DNA from: Synechococcus sp. MU1642
GTDB taxonomy: Bacteria > Cyanobacteriota > Cyanobacteriia > PCC-6307 > Cyanobiaceae
Assembly (NCBI RefSeq): GCF_020514115.1
Contig: NZ_VTKZ01000007.1
Span: forward strand, 1 to 64,000
Length of the DNA: 64,000 nucleotides
Direction of reading: 5' to 3'
Shown: in pieces, positions 15,926 to 22,656 of the stretch
How the letters are laid out: each line of letters starts with the position of its first letter
Position numbering within the stretch: position 1 is the stretch's first letter
Notes under the pieces: model-generated
Seen by the model: only the letters and a program-made list of their open reading frames with translations
Databases searched by the model: none
Told to the model about the DNA's origin: nothing
Made by a program: the position numbers and the translations under genes

Positions 15926-16095
15926 CGTGCATTTGGATGAAGCTATTACCTCATCTGTACTGCACTTAACTCATGGCTAGTGAGACAATTTTTTTGGAAG
16001 TTCTATTACAGCACTTTCATCCAATGGAGTGATGACCATTGGGCGCTGTTCAGGGACTAACTCCTCTTCTGAACGGGGGGAGTCAGTTAAGCGTT
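15926..16095 (+). repeat. Multi-hairpin island repeat, unit C
   Basis: Stem II is CCAATGG/CCATTGG (16021-16042) with loop AGTGATGA, identical to units E and G. Stem III arms are CTAACTCC/GGAGTCAG with a weaker outer pair (GCGCT/AAGCG). Ends with GCGTT at 16095. Confidence 0.75.
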
Positions 16096-16307
16096 ACTGG
16101 CGCCTGAACATCGAAAAGTGATATTTCCCTGTGCGATCTGCTCGTGCGGTGTTCATCATGTAGTCCAAGCCAGATCCTGATCCATGGTTCCTTTAGTGCG
16201 GCCAATCGCTGGCCTAGTACTGGTGTTATTTCACATCATCTACGGGACTAATCCTCAGAGCTAAAGCAAAGATACGCATTAATAGGCATATTTAACAAAA
16301 TTCATAA

Positions 16308-16481
16308 GACTCATTTGATAATTACCTCTACATCATCGGATTAGTACTCAACTACAGCAGAGGTAATGATGTTTATGGAAGTTCTTCCGTTAGGGCTTTC
16401 CATCCAATGGCCTATCCACAGTCATTGGGGCGCTGGAGAGTAACTGGCTTCTCTTCTTCAGTGGTAAGCCAGTTCAGCGTT
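16308..16481 (+). repeat. Multi-hairpin island repeat, unit D
   Basis: The most informative copy. Stem 0 is ATTACCTCT/AGAGGTAAT (16321-16329, 16359-16367), where unit B has TCGCCTC/GAGGCGA. Stem III is CTGGCTT/AAGCCAG (16444-16472), where other units have CTGACTCC/GGAGTCAG. Both arms changed together. Confidence 0.85.
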
Positions 16482-16519
16482 GTCTGATTATTGACTCCAC
16501 CACATCGAAACATAGGCAA

Positions 16520-16686
16520 CGATCATTTAGCTACTGCCATTGCCTCATCACGACGTAACAGCATCCATCCACAAAGCCATGCTTGTTGCGGAGCCTCGGA
16601 ACCTCCCTCCAATGGAGTGATGACCATTGGGCGCTGATAACACCACTGGCTCCCTCTTTGACGATGCAGGGAGTCAGATCAGCGTT
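16520..16686 (+). repeat. Multi-hairpin island repeat, unit E
   Basis: Stem I GGAG/CTCC (16590-16606), stem II CCAATGG/CCATTGG (16609-16630), stem III CTGGCTCC/GGAGTCAG with a G-T pair. The 3' half (16609-16686) is nearly identical to unit G. Confidence 0.8.
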
Positions 16687-16771
16687 ATTTGACTGCTGAT
16701 GTGATGAGCCTAAAGACACCTAGTCATCCTTCTTTTGCAAAGAGTATTTTGTCTACAAAACCCAAGAGGTT

Positions 16772-17014
16772 ATGAAGCGTTCATTGAAGATTATATTTAT
16801 TTTCTCTCTCTACACACTTATGTGTAGCGGAGTTCTTACTATAGCCATTCGCGAGTCCACAAGACAGCCAATTGGCCTATTAGTGGTAAGCATGGCATTG
16901 ACCCCAGCCTTTGTTGCTGTTTTTGGCGGCTTACCTGTTAATTTTTTAGAGGAAAAATTTAAAATGAAGCTTGATAATAATTCAACTGGTAATGAGGGAG
17001 CCAAAAGAAGCTGA
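16772..17014 (+). CDS. Hypothetical two-helix membrane protein, 80 aa
   Basis: MKRSLKIIFIFSLYTLM begins an N-terminal helix; a second helix ('IGLLVVSMALTPAFVAVFGG') follows after a short loop. The tail is charged (KFKMKLDNN...). Composition is AT-rich like other island genes. It is convergent with flavodoxin, 38 bp away. No family recognised. Confidence 0.6.
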   Translation: MKRSLKIIFIFSLYTLMCSGVLTIAIRESTRQPIGLLVVSMALTPAFVAVFGGLPVNFLEEKFKMKLDNNSTGNEGAKRS

Positions 17015-17052
17015 CTAAGCTTCATGATAGCGTATATTGCACTCACAGTCTT

Positions 17053-17568
17053 TTATATAATCGCCTCCTGCATAATTAGCCTGGACCAAGACTGAAGTCG
17101 CTCATCGGTTTTTTCGGATTCATTATCTTCATCTAATGGGAGGCCGCAGAACATGCCGTCAACAACGCTTTTGGAATCATCAAAGATATATTGCTCAACT
17201 GATACATGGCCGATCATCCGACCTCCTGCAGATTCGAATAATCTATAAAGCTCTTCCATTGCATCACAAAAATACTTGCCGAAGGCCGCAGAATCACCTA
17301 AACCTACAATCGCAATAGGCTTACCTTTTAGGGATAAATGAGGAATATGATCAATATGCTCGTCCCATGTTGTACCTGATCTCTTGGTTTCAGAACCCGT
17401 ATTCCACGTTGGAGTACAACAAATGAGTGCCTCAGACTCTTCCAGCTCTTTTATAAAATCTATTCTATCAAGGTCTTTTAATTCCGATCCAGGCAATAGC
17501 ACTTTCAGCCTTTCCGCGATGTCTTCTGTATGACCAGTTGCAGACGCATAAACAATGGTAAAGCGCAT
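17053..17568 (-). CDS. isiB: Flavodoxin (long-chain)
   Basis: 171 residues with the FMN phosphate-binding loop 'YASATGHTEDIAERL' near the N-terminus, the flavin-flanking 'TPTWNTGSETKRSG' near residue 57 and 'GLGDSAAFGKYFCDAM' near residue 95. The end 'LPLDEDNESEKTDERLQSW' is typical of long-chain flavodoxins of about 170 residues. Flavodoxin replaces ferredoxin as electron acceptor of photosystem I and donor to FNR when iron is scarce. Start chosen at 17568 (MRFTIVYAS); 17589 would add seven residues not seen in the family. Located in the island together with a ferredoxin and a CpcL-type linker. Confidence 0.88.
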   Translation of the reverse strand: MRFTIVYASATGHTEDIAERLKVLLPGSELKDLDRIDFIKELEESEALICCTPTWNTGSETKRSGTTWDEHIDHIPHLSLKGKPIAIVGLGDSAAFGKYFCDAMEELYRLFESAGGRMIGHVSVEQYIFDDSKSVVDGMFCGLPLDEDNESEKTDERLQSWSRLIMQEAII

Positions 17569-17812
17569 AGAACTAAGGCACCCAGTCAATAGTAAATATC
17601 AGCTTTATGCCCCTTAATCTTATTTGACATATCGAAGTCACGCAAAGCACCTATACGACTTATTTTTGCTTCTAAGGCACACAGCTTCCACCAATGATTA
17701 GGAAAATTTGCCAGATACTTGATCAATAGGATCCGGGCTTTCAACCTACTTAACTAAATAAATTATAGCCAAACTCTTCACTGAAAAAGTAATATTGAAC
17801 GATTTTGCGTTG

Positions 17813-18240
17813 CAAAGAGGAGGCCGCCCCTCCCAGGTGGAAGAGACGGCCTAGCTCGCTCGCTTGTGCATGGTTCAACCCATCACTTCTGAAGAAAGAA
17901 AGGGTCGAAGCTTCTGGCTAGAGGCGCCCTGGGGCCATTTGCTCTAGAGAATGGGTCGTTTTCTCCTAGGGCACCTGCGACGGTGCAAGCGGAGCGTCGA
18001 ATGGCGTGACGTATCTGATGTGTACCTAACCAAACGACCAACCCAGGTCATTCATGAGACTGTTGGAGCAGGGGCCAGAAAGTCAGTCTGCTTCTGAAGT
18101 CTGCTCGGTTGGACCGTCGTCTCGCATGGACGCCTCCGATCTCGATGACCATATTTTTGTGCCTTGAAGGCACAAAGTCATCGGCATTAAGGCGCATTGC
18201 CCCTTTGATGGCATCTACGCGAATGTTGGGATGGCTTGCC
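17813..18240 (-). ncRNA. ~425-bp structured repeat, copy 2 (putative ncRNA)
   Basis: Second copy of the element at 6002-6427. Compensatory changes relative to copy 1 are visible. The stem at about 17918-17946 reads CTAGAG/CTCTAG instead of CTCGAG/CTCGAG. The terminal hairpin (about 17822-17852) has C-G where copy 1 has T-A. TTTGTGCC/GGCACAAA and GCACC/GGTGC stems are retained. The minus-strand 3' end again has a GC-rich hairpin followed by CCTCCTCTTT. No coding frame is shared along the full length. Confidence 0.55.
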
Positions 18241-18276
18241 ACAACAGGTTGATGCAAGCTTTGGGCACTGACGAGA

Positions 18277-18318
18277 AGCACAGGCTCCTGTGTTTCAGAG
18301 GAGGAGTCGGTTCAGAGT
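18277..18318 (+). repeat. Truncated 3' end of an island repeat unit
   Basis: GGCTCCTG...AGGAGTC followed by GGTTCAGAGT resembles only stem III and the GCGTT end of the repeat, in degraded form. It is wedged between the 425-bp element and unit F. Confidence 0.5.
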
Positions 18319-18342
18319 CTTCGCTTGCCACAACATTGGTGT

Positions 18343-18557
18343 GCCTCATTTAGTTACTGCCACTGCCTCATCTGAACTGCACTGAACCCCCAGCAGGAGC
18401 GATGGTGTCTACGGAAGTTCAGTCGCATGGATCTTCCATCCAATGGAGGGGCAATTTCCATTGGACGCTGTGTGTGTCTACGCTTATCCAGTCCGGCGTT
18501 GACATAGCAAGTGACGGCCTGACTCCTCTCCTCAACCAGAAGAGTCAGTTCAGCGTT
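18343..18557 (+). repeat. Multi-hairpin island repeat, unit F
   Basis: First unit of a four-unit tandem array. Stem I GGAAG/CTTCC (18413-18437), stem II CCAATGG/CCATTGG (18440-18464), stem III CTGACTC/GAGTCAG. Carries the same ~45-bp insert as unit A (GTGTC...GACAT). Confidence 0.8.
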
Positions 18558-18579
18558 TTCAGTCGTCGAAACATTTCAG

Positions 18580-18748
18580 CGAATCATTTGGACGCCGCTT
18601 TAGCCCCATTGGGACGGCACACGATGCCTGCCGAGGCGATAGTTTGACTGGAGCGCAGCACAGCCTCCATCCAATGGAGTGATGACCATTGGGCGCTGAT
18701 AACACCACTGACTCCCTCTCTGACGATGCGGGGAGTCAGATCAGCGTT
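18580..18748 (+). repeat. Multi-hairpin island repeat, unit G
   Basis: Stem I GGAG/CTCC (18650-18668), stem II CCAATGG/CCATTGG (18671-18692), stem III CTGACTCC/GGAGTCAG (18708-18739), end GCGTT at 18748. Confidence 0.85.
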
Positions 18749-18762
18749 TTGACTGGTTTCGA

Positions 18763-18943
18763 CGACTCATTTGGTTGCCGCTGTCGCCTCATCTGAAAGA
18801 ACGCAGCCCACAACAGGGGCGATTGTTTCTTCGGAAGCTTCAGTCGGATGAGCCTTCCATCCAATGGTTTTTTTGTTTTAACCATTGGGCGCTGATCAGA
18901 AGCTGACTCCTTCATTCGCAACCGGGGGAGTCAGTTCAGCGTT
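18763..18943 (+). repeat. Multi-hairpin island repeat, unit H
   Basis: Stem 0 TCGCC/GGCGA, stem I GGAAG/CTTCC (18833-18858), stem II CCAATGG/CCATTGG (18861-18888) with a T-rich loop, stem III CTGACTCC/GGAGTCAG (18903-18934). Confidence 0.85.
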
Positions 18944-18956
18944 TTGACTTTCTTCG

Positions 18957-19131
18957 ACGACTTATTTGGCCACTGCCACTGACTCATCTGTATCGGACTG
19001 AACCTTGGCAGGGGCGATTATGTGTACGGACGTCCACTTGTATGGACATCCATCCAATGGTTTGCACTTAGCCATTGGGCGCTGGAGCGACCTGGCTCCC
19101 TCTCTGGCGAGCGGGGAGTCAGATCAGCGTT
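18957..19131 (+). repeat. Multi-hairpin island repeat, unit I
   Basis: Stem I has changed on both sides to GGACGTCCA/TGGACATCC (19028-19051). Stem II CCAATGG/CCATTGG (19054-19078), stem III CTGGCTCC/GGAGTCAG. Followed directly by the DUF3104 gene. Confidence 0.85.
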
Positions 19132-19195
19132 ATTTCATAGGCAGCTGCAACTCGTCTAACTGCCAGAAGCAGTAGAGATCTACTTGAAAAGGTGT

Positions 19196-19444
19196 ATGTC
19201 AATTGATCATGCAAGTGGCGCCTCAACGCCCAAACCAGATCCGGTCTTTCTCCATGTCAAAGCGGGAATGGCAGTGATAATCCGGAACACTGACAAGACC
19301 TGGCGCATGGCTGACGTCATTAACGTTATTGGCAGCGCCAAAAATCCAAAGGTTCCAAAGTTTTTCCAGGTGACATATGTGGATAATCACGTCACCAACT
19401 GGGTCAATGCTGACCTCGTGACTCACATCGTCCCAAGGGTCTGA
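19196..19444 (+). CDS. DUF3104 family protein
   Basis: 82 residues. 'LHVKAGMAVIIRNTDKTWRM' and 'ADVINVIGSAKNPKVPKFFQV' followed by 'NWVNADLVTHIVPRV' match the DUF3104 pattern seen in marine Synechococcus and Prochlorococcus. The fold looks like a small beta barrel. ATG at 19196 is preferred (MSIDHASGAS); a TTG at 19184 would add four residues. Its flanks are repeat unit I (65 bp upstream) and unit J (55 bp downstream), so the gene sits like a cassette between two repeats. Function unknown. Confidence 0.7.
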   Translation: MSIDHASGASTPKPDPVFLHVKAGMAVIIRNTDKTWRMADVINVIGSAKNPKVPKFFQVTYVDNHVTNWVNADLVTHIVPRV

Positions 19445-19498
19445 AGTGCCGGCATACACAGCGTATGAGCAACCTCCTGCACCTCGAAACATTTCAGC

Positions 19499-19664
19499 GA
19501 ATCATTTGGACTCCGGCATTGCCTCATCTGAAGAGAGATCACTCAACGAAAAAGTGATTATGTCTTCGGAGTCCCCAAGCCTCCATCCAATGGCGAGCCG
19601 TGGTCATTGGGCGCTGACAAGAAAGCTGGCTTCTCTTCTGACCGGGAGAAGTCAGTTCAGCGTT
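19499..19664 (+). repeat. Multi-hairpin island repeat, unit J
   Basis: Stem I GGAG/CTCC (19568-19584), stem II CCAATGG/TCATTGG, stem III CTGGCTTCTC/GAGAAGTCAG (19626-19655), with both arms different from most units. Last recognised copy. Confidence 0.8.
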
Positions 19665-19899
19665 ATCTAACTGGAGGCAGGCAGCACCTGAAGGTCTAAG
19701 ACCTAAGAATCATTCCTTAGCCAGATTTCACAACTCCGAGCAGCGCAGACACCCCAAATGACATGAAATCGCAGTGATAATAATTAGTTATTTTCTATTG
19801 TCCTCCAACAACTATCTTTGACCAGAATTACCAACTCAGTCGACGTGGCTTATTCAAAGGATCAGTCACCACTAACCCAAGAACCCTTATGCTATAGAT

Positions 19900-20037
19900 T
19901 TACCGATAAAAATCTTCCCTCTTGAGCGGTGTCTTCCGCTCGTTACTCTTAACATAGAAGAACGCCCCTGCGGCAACGCACAAGAGCGGTAATGCAGTAA
20001 AAAGGAGAAGGGCAATAGCGGTGAAGTCTTGATGCAT
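19900..20037 (-). CDS. Single-helix membrane peptide, 45 aa
   Basis: MHQDFTAIALLLFTALPLLC starts a single transmembrane helix (about residues 6-28). A short basic tail follows, 'YVKSNERKTPLKREDFYR'. The size and layout resemble small photosynthetic-complex subunits, but the sequence does not match any that I recognise (PsbN, PetM, PsbX excluded). The 235 bp between repeat J and this gene shows nothing else. Confidence 0.5.
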   Translation of the reverse strand: MHQDFTAIALLLFTALPLLCVAAGAFFYVKSNERKTPLKREDFYR

Positions 20038-20296
20038 AGCAAGAGAAATTTGCTACACATTAATTTCTAAAATCAAGATAACTATGTCGAACTATACCCT
20101 GCCTTGAACCAAAAGATATTGCACGCTGTTGGTCAATAAGAAAAGCACATCTTAATCGTACGCAAAAGCCAATCACGCACTTCATTGGACATCAATAAGC
20201 TTCCTGTAAATCACCAAAAAATAAAAGACGAAGCATACGCATTAGTAGCTTTGCAAGTTAGAAGATATACATTTGACAATATCTAGACTTATAGAA

Positions 20297-20518
20297 CTAA
20301 CTTTCCTTGTCTTTACACCCTTGTCGAAAAGACTCCAAATCTTGCCTTGCTCTCAAGTAAGCGATGAGACGTTCACAACTTTGAGATTCCATCCAGTTCG
20401 CTTCCGAGGCAACAACCCTTGCATAAAGTGCACGCTCGGTTTTGGTTTCAAAGCGGACTACACCTTCTTCCAAGGGTGCATGGACGAAATAATCCCAATT
20501 AGGCTCAACCACCTTCAA
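20297..20518 (-). CDS. Hypothetical protein, 73 aa
   Basis: Starts MKVVEPNWDYFVHAPLEEG. The middle is coherent helical sequence with natural codon phasing ('TERALYARVVASEANWMES', 'CERLIAYLRARQDLESFRQ') and two or three cysteines. An overlapping frame on the other strand has poorer composition. No named family. Confidence 0.5.
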   Translation of the reverse strand: MKVVEPNWDYFVHAPLEEGVVRFETKTERALYARVVASEANWMESQSCERLIAYLRARQDLESFRQGCKDKES

Positions 20519-20664
20519 TAAAGCACTAAAAGCAATCTAAATATTAATGAAATCGAGTTCATCCAAAATTAACTAAAGAATGTGAGGTAATTGGTTAACT
20601 TGAGTAAAATATGGGCCATAAGCAAGAAAGCGTACTGTATCAAGCAATTTCTTGGAATCTTCGG

Positions 20665-20823
20665 CTAAGTCGACCCTAAGGCTTCATAAGCGAGAATAAT
20701 TTGTGCTGGATGCCACATCAATTGAAAATATTTATCACGCCCAATATGAATACCTTCGGTCAAGATTCCTAAGTCGTCCTTGGACGGGATCGACGGGCCA
20801 ATGTACTCTTCTTTTTCGCTGGG
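20665..20823 (-). pseudogene. C-terminal relic of an unidentified protein
   Basis: A coherent 52-codon frame with no start codon, bounded upstream by TAG at 20824-20826. It reads 'SEKEEYIGPSIPSKDDLG', then 'GIHIGRDKYFQLMWHPAQII' and ends LAYEALGST. The composition is protein-like but the family is not recognised. Probably the 3' end of a gene destroyed when the island formed. Confidence 0.35.
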
Positions 20824-20934
20824 CTAGCGAAAGAGGAGATGGCCCCTTGGCTACTTCGAAAAGTATCTTTTGAATCGATCTACACATACTTGTGTTGAGT
20901 GGATCTATAACTAATTACCCGTCCAAGGTCAGTG

Positions 20935-20960
20935 AAAGCCCCGACTACTTCGGGGCTTTT
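20935..20960 (+). terminator. Rho-independent terminator
   Basis: AAAGCCCCGA/TCGGGGCTTTT hairpin with a short loop and T4 end. No plus-strand gene lies directly upstream; in the other direction it could also serve the minus-strand gene at 20995. Confidence 0.75.
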
Positions 20961-20994
20961 GCGTGCTGAGTCATCGATCAAATGAGGAGCTTGT

Positions 20995-21360
20995 TCAGCA
21001 TTTGCGTCTGTTGATGCCGTAACCGCGGTGGGAGTTGTATCCGGTGCCGGTCATGTGATCGAGCTGGCGGATGGCGCTCACCACGGCGCCCGGGTTCTTC
21101 TGCTGCATCGCCTGTCCAGCCGCGGCCATCAACGTTTGGATCGACCAGGACAGCAGCTCCTGCCGGTCGATGCCGCTCTCATCGATGTCGTCCTTGATCT
21201 GCGCCCATGCCTTCTTCAGAAGCCGGTAGCTCTGCGCTCTGGAGACCCCCCACGCTTGTCTCGCAAAAGTGAGACAAGCGGTATTGGGCTGCCCCGCCAA
21301 GATCATTCCCTGGAGTTGGTCGACTCGCTCGGCGGACTCTGCTGAGGTGGCTCTTGCCAT
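20995..21360 (-). CDS. Phage-type small terminase/DNA-binding-like protein
   Basis: 121 residues. An N-terminal helix-turn-helix-like region ('LTFARQAWGVSRAQSYRLLKKAWAQI' in two parts) is followed by a helical segment ('LLSWSIQTLMAAAGQAMQQ') and a basic Gly-rich tail. This resembles small-terminase or Nu1-like DNA-packaging proteins of cyanophages and their satellites, in which a DNA-binding helix-turn-helix precedes an oligomerisation helix. It lies 148 bp from the tRNA-Arg gene at the right end of the island, where mobile-element genes are expected. Family call is tentative. Confidence 0.5.
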   Translation of the reverse strand: MARATSAESAERVDQLQGMILAGQPNTACLTFARQAWGVSRAQSYRLLKKAWAQIKDDIDESGIDRQELLSWSIQTLMAAAGQAMQQKNPGAVVSAIRQLDHMTGTGYNSHRGYGINRRKC

Positions 21361-21505
21361 GGCCCATCAACCAGTGAAAGCCGCTGGGGCATCCAGCTTC
21401 TGAAGCAACCCAACGATAGGGCGGTTTGGGCCACAGTTTGGGCCACAGAAAGTATCAACCAAGAAGCAAGGGGCTCAGCTTTCGCTGAAACCCCTTGCTT
21501 CAACT

Positions 21506-21534
21506 GACGCCCCCTGATGGATTCGAACCATCGA
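21506..21534 (+). repeat. Right attachment-site copy within tRNA-Arg
   Basis: Matches 7491-7519 at 27 of 29 positions, the first 20 exactly. It covers the acceptor 3' strand and T-arm of the tRNA gene. Confidence 0.75.
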
Positions 21535-21581
21535 CCGACTGCTTAGAAGGCAGTTGCTCTATCCAGCTGAGCTAAGGGAGC
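21508..21581 (-). tRNA. trnR: tRNA-Arg (anticodon TCT)
   Basis: On the minus strand the 74-nt sequence folds as a cloverleaf: acceptor arms GCTCCCT/AGGGGGC, a D-arm with AGCTCAGCTGGATAGAGC, an anticodon stem ACTGC/GCAGT with loop CTTCTAA (anticodon TCT), and a T-arm with GGTTCGAATCC. No encoded CCA. It is the integration target of the island and remains intact. Confidence 0.95.
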
Positions 21582-21670
21582 AAGCGACCACATTTTGGCA
21601 GGCTGCTTTAGGGCAGGCTGGATATGGAAGCCTTGTGCCGCCTAAGGTGATGGGCTATTGATCGGCATCC

Positions 21671-22381
21671 ATGGCCCCGCGTCGTCTCAGCGACAGCGAG
21701 AAGCAGGATCTGGTCGGTCGTTACAAGGCCGGCGAGTCAACTGTTGCTTTGGCTGAGGCCTTTGGGTGCAGTCCCAACACCGTCAGCCGCACGGTGAAAG
21801 CACTGCTGCCCGCTGATGCCTACGCCGCACTGAAGGCCAGCCGGCAAAAAGGGTCTCTCGCCTCTCCCCCGGTAGCCGTCACTCCGACTGAAGAACCTCA
21901 GGCTGACTCTCTTAAGGACGACGACAGCAGTTTGGCCCTCGATGACGCGGATGACTTCGGCGAGGACCCTGATGAGGAGCTGGCTGACGACGATGACAAC
22001 GCTGGCGCTGAAACGTTCACGGAGCTTGTTCCCCTTCTAGGCGTAGGAGACCTCAGTGATCGCCCTCTGAATCAAGCCCAACCGTTCAGTGTCGACCTGC
22101 TTCCCGACAGCGCTTACATGCTGGTCGACAAGGTGGTCGAGCTGGATGCCCGCCCCCTCAAGGAGTTCCCCGAGTTGGGCCTCCTCGACGATGCCGAGCA
22201 GGAACGACAAGGGTTGTACCTGTTTGTCAGCCCCCGCGCGGCTAAGCGCCAGTGCGGGCGCAGTCAACGGGTGATCAAGGTTCCCGACATGGCTGTTTTT
22301 CAGCGCACTAGCAGTTTCCTGCTGGCCCGGGGCATCACTCGCTTGGTGTTGGATGGAACCTTGATTGCGTTGGATTCCTGA
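21671..22381 (+). CDS. HTH-containing conserved protein, 236 aa
   Basis: The N-terminus (residues ~4-45) is a Hin/transposase-type helix-turn-helix: 'LSDSEKQDLVGRYKAGEST' and 'ALAEAFGCSPNTVSRTVKAL'. An acidic low-complexity linker follows (Asp/Glu-rich around residues 75-112). The C-terminal ~110 residues form a conserved-looking alpha/beta domain ('YMLVDKVVELDARPLKEF', 'QGLYLFVSPRAAKRQCGRSQ'). Such proteins are conserved in marine picocyanobacteria and are probably DNA-binding regulators. It is the first core gene right of the island. Confidence 0.75.
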   Translation: MAPRRLSDSEKQDLVGRYKAGESTVALAEAFGCSPNTVSRTVKALLPADAYAALKASRQKGSLASPPVAVTPTEEPQADSLKDDDSSLALDDADDFGEDPDEELADDDDNAGAETFTELVPLLGVGDLSDRPLNQAQPFSVDLLPDSAYMLVDKVVELDARPLKEFPELGLLDDAEQERQGLYLFVSPRAAKRQCGRSQRVIKVPDMAVFQRTSSFLLARGITRLVLDGTLIALDS

Positions 22382-22400
22382 TCACCGGAGCTGATCGTTC

Positions 22401-22637
22401 TTACTCGAAGCGATCGCGTTGATCGGGAAGCAACACGGCCGTAGCGGTTCCGCCACTGATCACGCCGATAACCAGAGCAATTCCTACGAGAAAACCCGTG
22501 GGGAGAGGCACCGACCGCTGTCCCCCGAGCTGGAGCGTGTGGCGATCCTGAAGGTTCTGCGCTCCGAGGCAGAGCAGCAGCATCAGCAGCAAGCCACCGC
22601 CAAAGCTGATCAGCAGAAGACGAAGGCGAATCAACAT
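22401..22637 (-). CDS. Small two-helix membrane protein (DUF1049/LapA-like)
   Basis: 78 residues from ATG 22637 (MLIRLRLLLISF). Two transmembrane helices ('LLISFGGGLLLMLLLCLG' and 'TGFLVGIALVIGVISGGTAT') flank a short polar loop, the layout of DUF1049 (LapA) proteins. The end (LLPDQRDRFE) is charged. It lies 19 bp downstream of rsmI on the same strand, so probably one operon. Assignment rests on topology and is moderate. Confidence 0.6.
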   Translation of the reverse strand: MLIRLRLLLISFGGGLLLMLLLCLGAQNLQDRHTLQLGGQRSVPLPTGFLVGIALVIGVISGGTATAVLLPDQRDRFE

Positions 22638-22656
22638 GGCACAACCATCGACGGGC

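Noticed and set aside
6300-18125. 14-codon minus-strand reading frame kept in both copies of the 425-bp element
   Set aside because: Start, length and stop agree (MTDDTPPQQTEEAN against MRDDGPTEQTSEAD), but several amino acids differ and such a short frame can persist by chance within an 80-85% identical repeat. Not called as a gene.
18402-18647. Reading frame in repeat units F-G
   Set aside because: Made only of repeat sequence; conserved features are stems, not codons.
18343-19131. CRISPR array
   Set aside because: Units are ~190 bp, internally variable and lack uniform short repeats with spacers; no cas genes nearby.
12591-19664. Repeat units as integron attC sites
   Set aside because: They end in GCGTT and fold, but the RYYYAAC/GTTRRRY boxes are not consistent, and no integron integrase is seen in the window.
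21303-21503. Minus-strand frame containing direct repeats of GTTTGGGCCACAG as an integrase tail
   Set aside because: No catalytic motifs of a tyrosine recombinase are visible; the duplicated GGGCCACAG alone does not support a gene.
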